Assembly: GCA_030035585.1 (NCBI GenBank)
Contig: CM057463.1
Coordinates: 138,540,736 to 138,604,735 of the forward strand
DNA from: Dugong dugon
Lineage: Eukaryota; Chordata; Mammalia; Sirenia; Dugongidae
Direction of reading: 5' to 3'
DNA length: 64,000 bases
Shown: piece by piece, positions 22,500 through 34,541 of the stretch
Layout of the letters: each line of letters starts with the position of its first letter
Numbering within the stretch: the first letter of the stretch is position 1
Translations under genes and position numbers: made by a program
The notes under the pieces: generated by a model
The model's database searches: none
What the model was told of the DNA's origin: nothing
What the model saw: only the letters and a program-made list of their open reading frames with translations

Positions 22500-22980
22500 T
22501 AGAAGAAAGATAATGAGTTAGCCAATTATTCTGAGTTGGGGAACACAGAAAGAGACACAGAATTTGGGGTAAAAATAATGAACTTCATTTTGAATATATT
22601 GAATTTTAGGTTTCTGTGATATAGGAACAGGTTTAGTAGTAAGTTGGACTACTAAACCTGTTACTTCCTGGAGCTAAGGAAGGGTATCTGGGATTGAGGA
22701 CAAGGTTGAATTCTGCAGGAATGATGAAAGGACCCATTAAAAAAACGTGTATTTAGAGTGAGAAAAGAAGACAGTCAGGATGCAGCCCTGATGAACACCA
22801 GTATTTAGTGGATGGGTGGAGGTAAAGAACCTACCAAAGGAGCCAGGAAGGAGTGGCTAGAGAGGCAAAAGGAAAGTCAAGAGTGTGTTGTATCCTAGAA
22901 GTCTAAGGGAAAAAATGTTTTAAGGAGGACATATTATTGACTTGGTAGTCAGTATCAAGTGTTACATGAAAACAAAGAGA
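22500..22980 (-). mobile_element. L2, antisense remnant
   Basis: Phrases typical of antisense L2 internal sequence: 'aggatgcagccctgatgaac', 'aaaggagccaggaaggagtg' and 'gtatcaagtgttacatg'. Old and diverged. Confidence 0.55.
22626..22662. repeat. Perfect 15-bp inverted repeat, 7-nt loop
   Basis: The left arm AACAGGTTTAGTAGT (22626-22640) is the exact reverse complement of the right arm ACTACTAAACCTGTT (22648-22662), and the loop is AAGTTGG. Confidence 0.95.
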
Positions 22981-24145
22981 TAACAACTTAACATGCCAAG
23001 AGCTTTTTCTGTTGTGGGGACAGGAGCTAGACTACAGTGGGTTGAGGAGTAAAAGAGAAATAAGAAAATAGAAAGACAAACCGTAAAGTTTTTTTTTTTT
23101 TTTTTCCCCTCAGAGCTCATATTTTGGGGTTTCATTTGTTACATTTTTTACTTTTTTAGAGAAAGTAAAGGCAATTCACCTCTCTGAAGAGAATTAAATT
23201 TGGATGAGTATCTGGTCCTCACGACCTCTAGGGGCTCTTCTGGTGCTGACAGTCAACTGATTTCATTGTCTTCCTTATTCCAGTGATAACACATCAATAA
23301 AATCACTTGACATGCTTGGCTTCTGAGGAGCAGGGAAATGTTAGTGGTACCGCGCTTCCTAGTATTGAAACAGGCAGAGTGTCTGGAAATCACTTTTGTC
23401 CTGCACCACATGTAACACAATCTAGCTTCTCCAGGCTTTATTTAGTGTGTTTTCATGTGGCTGGAAAATAAAATTGTTATGGGAAAACCAAAATATATTC
23501 CATGTGCCTGTTTTTTGATAGACTGTATTATGATTTAAAACATTAAGATATTTTGGACCACGTATGACATCCACTTTTATATGGACCACCGAGATTCACA
23601 ACATGTGATGAGAAAGCATAAAAATAAGAAACTTGAGTGCAGTTGGCTATAGGATTCATTGTGTGCAGTTGGCTACAGGATTCAGGTGTAAGAAAATTAG
23701 GAAGAAAATAAAATACTTTTTAAAAATTTAAGTTACCTCAAACTATGCAATAGACTTATAAGAAAGTTATAAAAATGTAGTTTCCAGGGAGACTATCTCT
23801 TTCTCTTTTTTTCTTCTTATAAAAATATATCGTAGTTCAGAAAAGTACTTTTCAGAATAGGAGTTTTTTTTTTAAAATAAATGTTTATGTTTTATTTCCT
23901 CTTATGGAACTACTTCTGCAGTAAAAGCTTAGAAAAGTAATAATTTAACCCAATGTAACCCCCTTAGTCCCTTTTGTCTATTTTATTCACCAATGTGGTA
24001 ATTCTCGAAACATTTATTTGATTCTAATCCTCCTTCCGGTGAGTTCTCACAGCCCACATTTAAAATGTCACAGTGGCAGAGTCTATCAAAGATGTGGTGA
24101 AACCTTTGTGAAATTATTCACTACAGATTAGTAAGTAAACACAAT
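22981..24145. other. No gene seen
   Basis: Unique-looking sequence. It has a T-run at about 23088-23105 and a small tandem pair at 23637-23688. No ORF of note. Confidence 0.45.
23637..23688 (+). repeat. 26-bp tandem duplication
   Basis: GTGCAGTTGGCTATAGGATT and GTGCAGTTGGCTACAGGATT lie in head-to-tail units with a 26-bp period. Near-identical, so fairly recent. Confidence 0.85.
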
Positions 24146-24212
24146 TAAGCCCGTGTGTACCTTGCTTACTGTAAGCCTGTGGGTACCCTGTTTACTGGCT
24201 AATCCGCCCCTG
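24146..24212 (-). mobile_element. Terminus of a hAT-like DNA transposon
   Basis: Reversed, this begins CAGGGGCGGATTAGCCAGTA, a typical hAT terminal sequence. Next to it are two tandem 26-bp subterminal units (24146-24171 and 24172-24197, 22 of 26 matching). No partner terminus was found, so this is a remnant. Confidence 0.5.
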
Positions 24213-24399
24213 GGCATAGAGATAAAAACTTCATGTGTTCTCTACTGTTTATAAAATTACTAAATGTAAGTTTTCTGATCCTTCTTTTAAGTGCTGGGAT
24301 TTAATCTGTTACTGCTAGAAGAGAACTTTCGATCTCCCCTCTTCAGTCTTACCCAAAATGGGTTCAATCTCTCATGTGCGATGCTGCTTGCCTTTCCCT

Positions 24400-24785
24400 G
24401 AAGGTGGGCTGAGCAAACGAGCGTGACGCAAGAGTGGGCTGTGTCCTGGATGCTAGCTAGCGAGCGCCCCTGCGTTCTCGTGAATGAGCCGGTTCGCAGC
24501 GCAAATTCACAGCTGCGGCCAGAGCAGCGGCGGTGAGACCAGCAGAGGTTCTGTGCGCCCCAGTCCTGCCTCCTTGGCAGGACCCCGAAGCTAAGTGCCC
24601 ATCTTCAACCACACCCAAGCTTCTTCTGTCTTTTCACGTTTTTCATGCTGCCCAGCTAAAAGGAGAAAATGGGCACGGGGGATTTTATCTGCATTTCCAT
24701 GACCGGAGGGGCGCCCTGGGGGTTCCGATTGCAAGGTGGCAAGGAGCAGAAGCAGCCCTTACAAGTTGCTAAGGTAGGACCTTGA
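24400..24785 (+). promoter_or_regulatory. CpG-rich patch, possible promoter or first exon
   Basis: About 13 CpGs fall in the roughly 150 bp from 24415 to 24560 (for example 'gcgagcgcccctgcgttctc', 'ctgcggccagagcagcggcg') in otherwise CpG-poor DNA. It is not a repeat I recognise. A CRE-like TGACGCAA lies at about 24424-24431, and a donor-like AAG|GTAGGA at about 24770-24778 closes the patch. A 79-codon plus-strand frame (24533-24772) has no recognisable domain. It may be the promoter and first exon of a non-coding or weakly coding transcript, or a decayed CpG island. Confidence 0.4.
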
Positions 24786-24964
24786 AAGCAGTGTTATCAT
24801 TGCCCTGTGCCAGGTGGCAAGGTAGTAGCAACCTGTTGATGGAGGTTTCAAGTTTTGATTTAGAAGTCGATATATTATTTTGATTTGAGTTTTCTGTTTG
24901 TTATATCTTGTGTTTTAAGAAACTTGGCAGCCTAACATGTACAATATATAGTCAACCTGCAATT

Positions 24965-24984
24965 AGAGAGAGAGAGAGAGAGAG
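24965..24984. repeat. (GA)n microsatellite
   Basis: About ten GA units. Confidence 0.95.
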
Positions 24985-25894
24985 CTGTCTATTTATCAAC
25001 TGACGAAAAGGCCTAGTTAATCATCTCTGAGAACCAGTAAGACACTTCAGAACATTTTGTCTAGGCAATATTAGAATATTCAGTTGAATTATTGTTTCAT
25101 GTCATTTTTCTTGGCTCTGGCAGGGAAGAAATGCTCCGCTCAGCATAACCAATCAGCCTAGCTATTTTGGGGACTCTTATGAACTGTTGGTAGTGGCATT
25201 TATTATGCAGCATTCAAGAAAAAGCCAATTTTGGGCAATAATTTTTGAAGTATGATGAAGATGTTATAAAATCTATTTAAAAGAATATCCTTTTAAGGAT
25301 TTGACAAATAAATGCAAAATTGAAGTATTCTTTTCCATCATCTGTACTCATCTGGTTAAGAGCTCAAAATAAAATTCAAAGATATTCAAAATATATTCTA
25401 AGTAACTTAGAGGTAACTTTGTAATGCATCTAAAAACTATTTAAAATGTTTTATATATTTTTGTTGCCACTAGATGGTTTGTTTCTTAGCTTAATGTACT
25501 ACCAGTTTGTTTGAAGGGCTCTGATACTATTTAATTGGGACTCAACTAAGACCAATTTTAAAATGCCTGAAACTAACACGACTTTTACCGGATTTTAATA
25601 CTAAATTGTAGAACTATATGACAGAGCATGCTTAATTAATTTCCTATTTTAGGCTTATGTTGAAAATGGATCTAGATCTTTATGAAATATTCAGAACAAT
25701 GGCTTTTGTTTATTCCTTCCCTTTGGCTTTTACTTTTTAAACAAATGTTCAGTGTAAAGAAAGGAGTTGCTTTGAAAATTTCTGCTCCCAGGCATCCATC
25801 AGAAAATCGTTTCAGAATGTGATGGTGAAATCCTGCCCCCTAGTGAAAATTTCAAACATCAAGAATGAAGCATAAAACATGAGATGAAAAGCAG

Positions 25895-26015
25895 AATTCT
25901 TAGAACTGGAAAGTTCTCAGATCTCCAGGTCAGCTCCCCTAACTTTAGATGAGCAAAGAGCCCAGAGAGATTAAGGAGCTTACCTCGGGTTCTCAGCTTT
26001 GAACTGGCAGAGTGA
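25895..26015 (-). mobile_element. Probable MIR
   Basis: 'agatgagcaaagagcccaga', 'gagattaaggagcttacc' and a degraded 'gaactggcagagtgatc' follow the antisense MIR core order. Weak. Confidence 0.45.
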
Positions 26016-26234
26016 TCGAAGGATATAGAAAGGTAGTTTCATTAGTAATCAATAGCAGGCAACAGCAGATAAAATATTAACGCCTATGTAGAATTCGAGA
26101 CTGAAGCAGACTTACCCTGAGTTTAGCATAGCTGTTGGCTGGCTCTGGTTACTGAGATTTGGGATCTAATTCAAGCTCAGATCTAATTTACAGACTAGAA
26201 TTAGACAAATCTCTCACCCTTCTTTTCTCTTCTG

Positions 26235-26236
<2 letters not shown>

Positions 26237-26276
<40 letters not shown>
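26237..26276. repeat. (GT)n microsatellite
   Basis: About 20 uninterrupted GT units. Confidence 0.97.
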
Positions 26277-26277
<1 letters not shown>

Positions 26278-26833
26278 TGTATACTAAGGAGAGCGAGACA
26301 GAGATTTTGAGCAGGGTGGGGGAGGAGAGAAGAGAGGAGGAAATTGGACTGTAAAATCAGTGAGGTTTTATCTTGCTCAAAAATTATACGATCCTAGTGG
26401 TATACAATTTTTGAATCACTTGTCTGCTAGTTGGAATTTGGGGTGTAAGTGTCTAAGAGCTGTTATTCTCTGGTGGCTCCTTGGTAGCTAGACCTTAAAA
26501 ACAGAGTGGGTAGTGAGTTTCTCCTGAGTTTTCTATACACTGATTTCAAAGTGGAACCATCTTGTGGTGATTCTTGAAAAACTGAAGCAATTTTCTAGTG
26601 AAGGGTGCTGTGGAGGCATTTCAGTGCTCTGTGGAAGCATTTCATTACATCTTCACATTTCCATGATGGTGTCTCTATTGCCAGGATTTAGAGGGTCTGT
26701 CAGACTGTATGATCATCAAATAACTTAGTCCTGCACTCTTCCAAAATCATCTTTCCCAAAATACCCAGGCAATATACTTGTTTTGGAAAGGTCATTAATT
26801 AAGCATTGGGATGTTTGCTTTAATTTTCTAGTT

Positions 26834-26856
26834 TGTGTGTGTGTGTGTGTGTGTGT
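26834..26856. repeat. (TG)n microsatellite
   Basis: About 11 TG units. Confidence 0.95.
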
Positions 26857-28909
26857 AACTCTGGTCTCTTAAGGGAAGAGGAGACTATAGTCTATACTCC
26901 ACTTTTTTTCTATGTGTAAAAAAGGGATGACCAGAGAACCTTCTAAGGAGATATATTTCTAAACTAGTATGACAATGCCCACCTTTGTTGGCCTGTTTTT
27001 GTTTTTAATTCAAACTTATTATATTTAGTTTCTTACACTAGCAGTGTTTGTTCGAGAAAGCTCTTGCTGCATGCTTTCTATGCTATCTAGGCCATGGCTT
27101 CGCTGAGACCACTTTTAAAAAAATCATTAAGTCAACTTGATTCTAGTAATTGCTTCTCATTGAGTTCAAGGTGAAGTGAATGTTGCTTGGACATAGACTT
27201 TCTCCCCGTCTCAGAACTGGTGGTAACTTCTTAGGGCCAAGCCCCCTCCAAGTAGGAGGCTGCAGGGTAAAGATGAAAAAGGCTGGGTAGGAGATGCTGG
27301 CTGGCAAATGAAATGCTCACTGTTTTTGAAGAACATGCACAAGATTAAATAGGGAATTGAACAAAATAAATATTTCTGAAGGAAAGAAATTTTCAAGCAG
27401 CACCTGAACCATGCCCCTTAAATACGAATCATTATACAAATCATGATTCTATAGATAAAGCAGTTCTATAGATTAAAAAAAAAAGACATTGTAAAATAGC
27501 TAGTGCTTAAATTTTCCACAATCCTATATAGAATAAAAATCTAACAAGCTGAAATAATACAAGAATAACTAGTCTAATGTTATTAAGAATGATTCAGAAA
27601 TTAAATAGCTTTATAATATCCCTCCCCTCCCCCCAAAAAAACCTCTTTAGTGACATGTTTAGTCACTTTTGAGAAATGCTCAAACATTTTAAGTAGTGGA
27701 ACTGGTGGAAGTATAGGCAAACCCCAACTTTTAAAGGTAACTAATAGGAATAATAACCAAGACTTTTCATTGACATTGAAGCTCAAGGCTGTTCTACAGA
27801 ACGGTTTTGTTTCCAAAAGTAAACTGCATTTTTAAAAGTCCCAAGTAATCAGTAACATTAAACATTAAAAATCTGTTTTTTAAATCTCTTTGTATCTCTT
27901 AATTTTTATTTTAAATGTATGTGATGGGAAGCAAACATTTCTAATACAAAGCCATGAGACCTTACTCTGCCAACTATATTTCCAAGAGATCATCCACAGA
28001 AACAAATTTATCCGGACATAATTACAACATCGGAAACCTTTGTGTGTGTGCAGATGCCCTTATAAAAAGTATGTCAGCACTTTTACTTTACAAACTCTCT
28101 TTTTAGGGACATGTACTTACTTGGCTATGTTTCTGGATATACTCTTGGCAAATCATTTTGGAAAATCTTCATATTAAGATGGGGGAGATTTTCATTTTAC
28201 AAGCAAATCTTACATTCAATACAGGAATCACTCATATTTTGAAAATAATGCACAAAGAAATGTTCAGACTGTTTATTGTTTACATCTTTTAATGTAGCTA
28301 CAAATTTATTCTTCAAAACCTATAAGCCATTAGGAGTCCATTTTTAATTCAAAGTTTCAAATAACTATTTATCAAAATTAAGATGACAAATTACAATCAT
28401 TCATTTCTTGAGGCAGAAGCAGTAAATTTAATGATTTTTCTCTATTACTGTTCATATGCTCTTTAAAACACTGAATAAAAAAATATTATTTAGGCAAAGC
28501 ACGCTTCAGATAATACAATTCTTATCCCTTAGTGCCATCCGTGAGTTTTCTACAATGTTTCAAATAGAATAATTCCAGGAACATAAGTATTTCTAAAGGG
28601 GGAAAAAAGATTTTAATGTGTTTGAATGTGTATATTTGAGGATAAATGCTCCTTAATATATATGGAAAGTTAGTAACATCTTTATTAGAAAAATACACCC
28701 GATCGTTGATTTTTTATTGATTTTTTTGTGCATTTTCTAGAAATTCTAAAGACAGGTATTCTTACAGAAGTCAGTGCACACTAATTAAACAGATGTTATA
28801 GAAAATCTTAGCTTTAAAATTTCATATTTTAAGACATGCCGCTGTTTGCTGCAAGAAGACAAAGTAATGACTATGCAAGAATTTTACCATTATCTGGACA
28901 TAGCACACG

Positions 28910-29110
28910 TGTAACTTGCATTTATCGAGCACTTGCCACATGCCAGGAAATGTTTTAAGTGCTTTGCAGGTATTTTCCCCAAACCTATGAAATGGGTATG
29001 AAACAAATTTTCATTTTAGAGATGGGGAAATTGAGGCACAGAAAGACTAAGTTACTTGCCAAGGGTTAAGCTATAAAAAATTAGTGGAATTTGATCAGAG
29101 ATCTGACTTT
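28910..29110 (-). mobile_element. MIR
   Basis: Nearly complete antisense MIR: 'gcatttatcgagcacttgcc', 'acatgccaggaaatgtttta', 'gatggggaaattgaggcaca' and 'aagttacttgccaagggtta'. Confidence 0.85.
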
Positions 29111-29194
29111 AAATAGCAGCATTCTACTTCTCCTTTCTCTGAGAGGGTAAAGGTAGGTTAAGGTTGTCCCAAAAGGGAAATTTATTTAAAAAAT

Positions 29195-29308
29195 ACATCA
29201 TGTTCTGCATCCAACCCTGATTAATTGGCCTGGGGTATGCCCTGGGCATTGGGATTTACAAACATTCTGAAGATAATTCTGATGTGTGGTCAAGATTCAG
29301 AACCACTG
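29195..29308 (+). mobile_element. MER5-type hAT remnant
   Basis: 'ccctgggcattgggatttac', 'aattctgatgtgtggtcaag' and the terminal 'ttcagaaccactg' match the 3' half and inverted end of MER5-type non-autonomous hAT-Charlie elements. Confidence 0.7.
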
Positions 29309-29354
29309 CTATAGAAAGTTGAGGACAGATATGTCCTCCTCCACTGATGGGTGG

Positions 29355-29869
29355 TGTCGTGGATTGAATTGTGCCCCCCAAAAATATCTGTCAACTTGGC
29401 TAGGTCATGATTCCCAGTATTGTATGATTGTCTACCATTTTGTCATCAGATATGATTTCCCTGTGTGTTGTAAATCCTATCACTATGATGTAATAAGATG
29501 GATTAGTGGCAGTTACATTGATGAGATCTACAAGATTAGATAGTATCTTAAACTACTAATCTCTTTTGAGATATAAAAGAAAGAAGCAAGCAAAGACATG
29601 TGGGAGCCTCATACCACCAAGAAAGCAGTGCCAGGAGCAGAGCTCATCTTTTGGACCTGAGGTTCCTGCGGTGAGATGCTCCCAGACCAAGGGAAAACTG
29701 ATGCATCACAAGGACATTACAAAGGCAACTGAGAGAGAAAGCCTTCCCCTAGAGCCGGTGCCCTGAGTTTGGACTTCTAGCCTACTGGACTGTGAGAGAA
29801 TCAACTTCTCTTTGTTAAAGTCATCCACTTGTGGTATTTCTGTTATAGCAGCACTAGATGACCAAGACA
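29355..29869 (+). mobile_element. Solo LTR, ERVL-MaLR-like
   Basis: A 515-bp LTR fossil beginning TG (TGTCGTGGATTGAATTGTGC) and ending CA (ACTAGATGACCAAGACA), the general plan of MaLR LTRs. It is flanked by a perfect 5-bp duplication, GGTGG (29350-29354 and 29870-29874). No internal region is present, so it is a solo LTR. It shares both ends with the reversed copy at 60564-61045. The intact TSD suggests moderate age, lineage-specific rather than pan-mammalian. Confidence 0.85.
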
Positions 29870-29874
29870 GGTGG

Positions 29875-31000
29875 CATGAACTATCCTTCCAACACCTCCC
29901 CACAATCCCTACCCAGCCGATATAAGAGAAAGACCAGACAGAGACCATGCTCTTGGCCTGGTGAACAGGTCATAATTGGTGGTGAGAAGATTTTCTCTTT
30001 CTGAACCAATGATCTGTGGATGGAGGGAATAGAGGAAGGGTTGGGAGGCTTCAAAATGATCATTGTAAAGATGTGGGTTGCCTGCAAGAAGGGGAAACTG
30101 GCTATTTACTCCCTACTAGGATGTTCTTTGTCAGTGGACTTGATAGCCTGTCTAGTGCTTATGTGAATGATGGGGTGGGGTGATGGGGATAAAAATGGGG
30201 AAATATGGAAAGAGAAGGGGGAGAGAGAGACAGAAAGAGAATGAATAAGAGCCTGCATTCGCCCGTTTAGCAAGGCAATGGTCCTTGCATTCCTCTAGAT
30301 GATTGACTGTCACGCAAGTGTCTGGACTTGAGCCATCTTGCCAACACCCTACTCAGGAATGCCAAACTCTTAGCAAGGGGCTGCTAGGATAAATCTGGCA
30401 GCCTCAGGAATCACTGGGGGCTATTGAAGAGATTGAGCAGGAGCCCAATTTCCCATGTTAGGAAACTATGCAATGGTGAGACCCTGCAGGATTCTTGGAG
30501 GAAGCCATACAGGTGCCCTGGCATTTGGACACAGCCACAGCGAGGACACTGATGGCCACTTACCATAAACCAGAGAAGTACAACAATCAATAAAGAGAGA
30601 AATGCTACCTCATCCAGTTATAGATACATGTATCCACCTTCCTACTCCATCCCCAATCTTTCCTTACTATCCCCAGGAGGTAGAAGGAAATGGCGAAAAA
30701 CGAACAACACCCTACTCCCCACACCAAGCCCTGGAACCACAAGCTCTGCCACAGCACTTAGGGAGAGAGGTTAGAGTCAGATGTTAGATTGAAGCTTTAG
30801 TCAGACTGGACTGTTTAATAATCAAAACCCACCAGAAATGTATGAGATCTGAACAAGGTTATTAGGAAAGAAATTTGACTTATCATGGTGGAAGCAGTTA
30901 CTAGAAGACATAAAATAGGTTCATGTTTACACCAAATGAGTAGAGACTCCTCAAAAACATCAGTTACATCACACAGGTTCATATTATCAATAGTATGCAC
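29875..31000. other. No gene seen
   Basis: Moderate-GC sequence with a GA-rich run (about 30210-30240). No recognised repeat or plausible ORF. Confidence 0.4.
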
Positions 31001-31011
31001 TTGATGTACGT

Positions 31012-31171
31012 GCTGTTGATGTTAAGTGCCAAGTAGAGTCAATTTCAACTCATAGGGACCCCTTGTGACAGAGTAGAACTGTCCCATAGGGTTTCCTTGA
31101 CTGTAATCTTTACTGAAGCAGATCACCAGGTGGGTTTGAACCACCAACATTGTTGTGCCATCAGGGCTCCT
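31012..31171 (-). mobile_element. AfroSINE with 11-bp TSD
   Basis: Antisense copy of the longer subtype with internal deletions. The perfect TSD TTGATGTACGT occurs at 31001-31011 and 31172-31182. Confidence 0.92.
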
Positions 31172-31182
31172 TTGATGTACGT

Positions 31183-32627
31183 TAGCCCTGACATCACCAA
31201 CTCATATGCCTTTCATTGATGATCATGTTGATGCGATTGTTTCCAGGTATAATGAATGAACATCTGGCTTTGAACTTAATAAGAATTGTAAATTACTCCC
31301 TCTCTTTCTTCTTCTTTTGTTGAATTGCAGGTGAATCAGTACTTTGGTAACCTGGGATGCTTTTTGTTACAGGCAGATACTAGTTAGTCTAGAGGGTATT
31401 TCTTGAACATTACTGTCAGAGTCGAGAACCCTCAGTTTAGAAGTACTCTAAACTTCCATTGGGTATTACACTAAGGTGATTGTTGTTGTTTTTAAATAAA
31501 GTCATATTCCAAATTTCAAGTCAATATGTAGTGTAGTTGTGATATACATATTATACCTAACTGGAGAATATTTGCCTATTTCTCGTGGTGATGTTTTTAA
31601 AGGACATACTAGCTTCCAAAATAATTTAACCAGTTGATAAGTGCTCAAGAATATAAGCTAATTTATATATTTGGCTAAATGTAATAAAATATACATGTGT
31701 ATATTTTTAATTTTTCCAAATGTGTTAACATGCATTATCATTTGATACAACATTGGCAGATGGGTTGGTGAAGTTTTATTATTCTCAGTTTATAGATGAA
31801 AAAATTGATCCTAAAAAAGATAAGTTATTTGCAAAAACAAAAAATCAAGCAGTTCAAAGCCAAATATATTTTTTCCCTCCTTGCTAGGAGAGGCACCATG
31901 CTACTTAGCTGCATCAGTCTGGATAACGAGACCAGGCTATCTGAAAATTGTGACGACTTCAGTACAGAGTTTGCATGAGATAGAGTCTTACCAAATGTAA
32001 GACTTAATCCTTAAAAACGTTTATAACAATTTCTTCTTTTAATGGGCCTGGTGGAAAAGGATTCCAGGAAATGCATATCCAAGCTAATATGCACTGGGAG
32101 AAAGACTGGAAAGGGAACCAGTTTATTTGTAAATAAACCCTGAAAAATATATGGACTCCAAGATGTTTATTTGTATCTATTTTAACAGATTCATAAGGAA
32201 GCCAAATGCCATGAGGCTTTTGTTAAAGGAAATGGTGAATTTCAGAATCACTAAACAATCCTTAAGAGTAAGCAACTCAAAAAAAAAAAAGAAAAGGCGT
32301 AAACAACTTTATGAAGTTAAAAATCTCATTTGAGAAACTAAGTAATATTTGTTCTTTGGGGGATATCTGTTTGACCCCCTTAATGAGAACATTTTATAGT
32401 GTTCAATTACCTTAGGCACTTTATTTTCCTGCATTATTGAACAATTCTTTTCTTATTATTTGAAAAGTACAGTAGGCCAGATTCCTAACAAACTGTTTCT
32501 TCAGACTATGAAATCCATTGTCACATGGCAGATCACTGGAGAATAGTAGCTATTGTTTGGTGTTAAGATGGGCTGGGTGTAGTTCTCTTTAACTAGCGTA
32601 TAACCCTAGTGTGTTTCAGATGAATGT
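31183..32627. other. AT-rich sequence, no gene seen
   Basis: No ORF of note. A weak MIR-like stretch lies near 31735-31840, and there is an A-run at 32280-32290. Confidence 0.45.
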
Positions 32628-32733
32628 ACCGAAGAATGATTGTGAGGATGGTACGGGATCACGTGGTGTTTCGTTCTGTAGTATATGGGTCCCTATGAGT
32701 CTGAACCGGCTGGACGGCACCTAACAACAACAA
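32628..32733 (+). mobile_element. BovB/RTE-type LINE, 3' terminus
   Basis: 'gaagaatgattgtgaggatg', 'gtgtttcgttctgtagtata', 'tccctatgagtctgaaccgg' and the 'cacctaacaacaacaaaa' end. A very short 5'-truncated insertion. Confidence 0.85.
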
Positions 32734-33244
32734 AATGAAAGATCTCTAATACTTTTAAGCCCAAGCCTTCCCGACATTGCAGTTCTTTTCAGTTTTTGCT
32801 TATACATAATTCATTCTTTGCAGCCAATTAAGCTGAACAAGCTTGGGAATAAAATTTGAAATGAAGGTTAATAAAGTTTTTTGCCTAGGTTGAAAAAAAA
32901 AAAAAGATTATGCAGACAATTATTTTCCTACCCACTGGTCTTTGGTTTTTAATCCTTCTCTCCCATAACTAGCTTCTATAGTGTTAATTTAGAAGCAGCG
33001 TGGGTACTTGATTGATAAAACAATGAAATGAATGAGTTTTCCTGGCCAGGATGACGGATTATCTGATTCTACCTTGGCAATACTCCTTCCTTCACCACTA
33101 TCCTTCATCCTCTTCATCAAAACTTACCTGGCTTGAATTTCACCTTAGGGCATTTTTTTCCCCCCTAAGAAATCTGTAATTATCAATGGGTATAATTTTT
33201 CCCCAAACAAGTTATTGCCTTTAACAGTGTCTTCTGAAGATAAT

Positions 33245-33465
33245 TTTATTTAACAAATGCTTACATGATGTTTACTGAGTGTCAGGCACTTCTTTAATAA
33301 CTTTTTAAATATACTGAGAGAACTCTAAGAGGTTATCATTTACAGATCTCCATTATAGAGGCACAGAGAGGAAAACTTGCACAGGTCACATGGGTAGTAA
33401 GGGTCAGAGCTGGGATTCAGGGTCAGAGAGTTTGGCTCCAGGGTTTGTGTTTTAAGCTCCCACAC
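33245..33465 (-). mobile_element. MIR
   Basis: 'tactgagtgtcaggcacttc', 'gaggcacagagaggaaaact' and 'gtcagagctgggattcaggg', in antisense MIR order. Confidence 0.8.
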
Positions 33466-34219
33466 ATGACATTTTTGTGTCTAGTATAATTTGAATGGCC
33501 AGTTAAGAGGGGACAAAGGCATCCTAACAGACTATGGTGGAGAGATTTTTTTGATCCCATAAACCAAACTTACTTTTCCTGTTCTGACGTGAAATGTAAT
33601 TTTTCTTACTTAAATTAGTGTCAAATCATTTTATTTGAAACTTTTATTTCCACAACAAATAATTTAGAAAATGAGATTGAAACAGAAACTTGCATAATTA
33701 TGTCTTCTGTAGGATAGTTTCTCTTTGATTTTCTTCTTGCAAGATTTTCTGTATCTTCTTAAAAAATACGACATGCTGATTTTAATTTTGAAGGAAAGGA
33801 AGTAAAGTTTCTAGCAGTAGGACCATTTTAGAAAAATTTTATGCAGTTCAAGATATCTTAAAGGTGCACCTATTAAAGGGTTATAAAATCAATGCATTAG
33901 ACTTTCCTCAGTAGCTGTTACTCCATTTCTTACTCTCTGTCCCTACTCCTCAGACTTTAGCTCAGGCCCTCGTTATTTGTCTCTTAGGTAACCACGTTGG
34001 CCCTGTAACTGGTCTCTCTGCTTCTGGTTTCACATTCCTCAGGTTCATGCTACAGAGATCTGCCAGAGAGATTTTTCTAAATCACCTGTTACATCACTGC
34101 TTAAAATACTTCAAAGGCTTCGCTTTGAAGCAGTTTAAAATACTTCAAATACACCATTGTCATCAAAATAGCTATAACTTTTTTTATCTTTTTATATACA
34201 GACAATAGATTATGTGGTT

Positions 34220-34395
34220 TATGAATTATGAATTATTGCATTCAAGTGGACCTATTGCCCATTTTTACAGATGAGGAAACTGAGTCTTAGAGAAGTTAAT
34301 AAGTGAAGGTCATACAGTTAGTAAGTAGCAGGTCCAGGACAGAGCCCAGCTTGATGCCAAAGCCCAAGCTCTTAACTGCCACCCTGCAGTTCACC
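34220..34395 (-). mobile_element. MIR
   Basis: 'tttttacagatgaggaaact', 'aagtgaaggtcatacagtta' and 'cccaagctcttaactgccac', the antisense MIR core. Confidence 0.75.
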
Positions 34396-34541
34396 GGCTT
34401 ATGGCCCCACTGTAGCACTCAAAGCCTCCATGGTCTGGTCCTTGCCAAACTGTCCAGCTCCATCTCCTATCACTCCCTCAAATATATGTTTAGTCATTTT
34501 AAAATACTACAGTTATCTCAGAACACCCTGTCTTTCTTGCT

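Larger units (their letters stand above)
24786..28905. other. Repeat-poor, AT-rich unique sequence
   Basis: Over 4 kb with almost no interspersed repeats (one probable MIR and three microsatellites) and no ORF of note. In a window this rich in repeats, such a gap can mark constrained non-coding DNA. Confidence 0.5.

Noticed and set aside
24533-24772. A 79-codon ORF in the CpG-rich patch as a protein gene
   Set aside because: No domain, no clear start context and a single short frame. I report the patch as regulatory DNA only.
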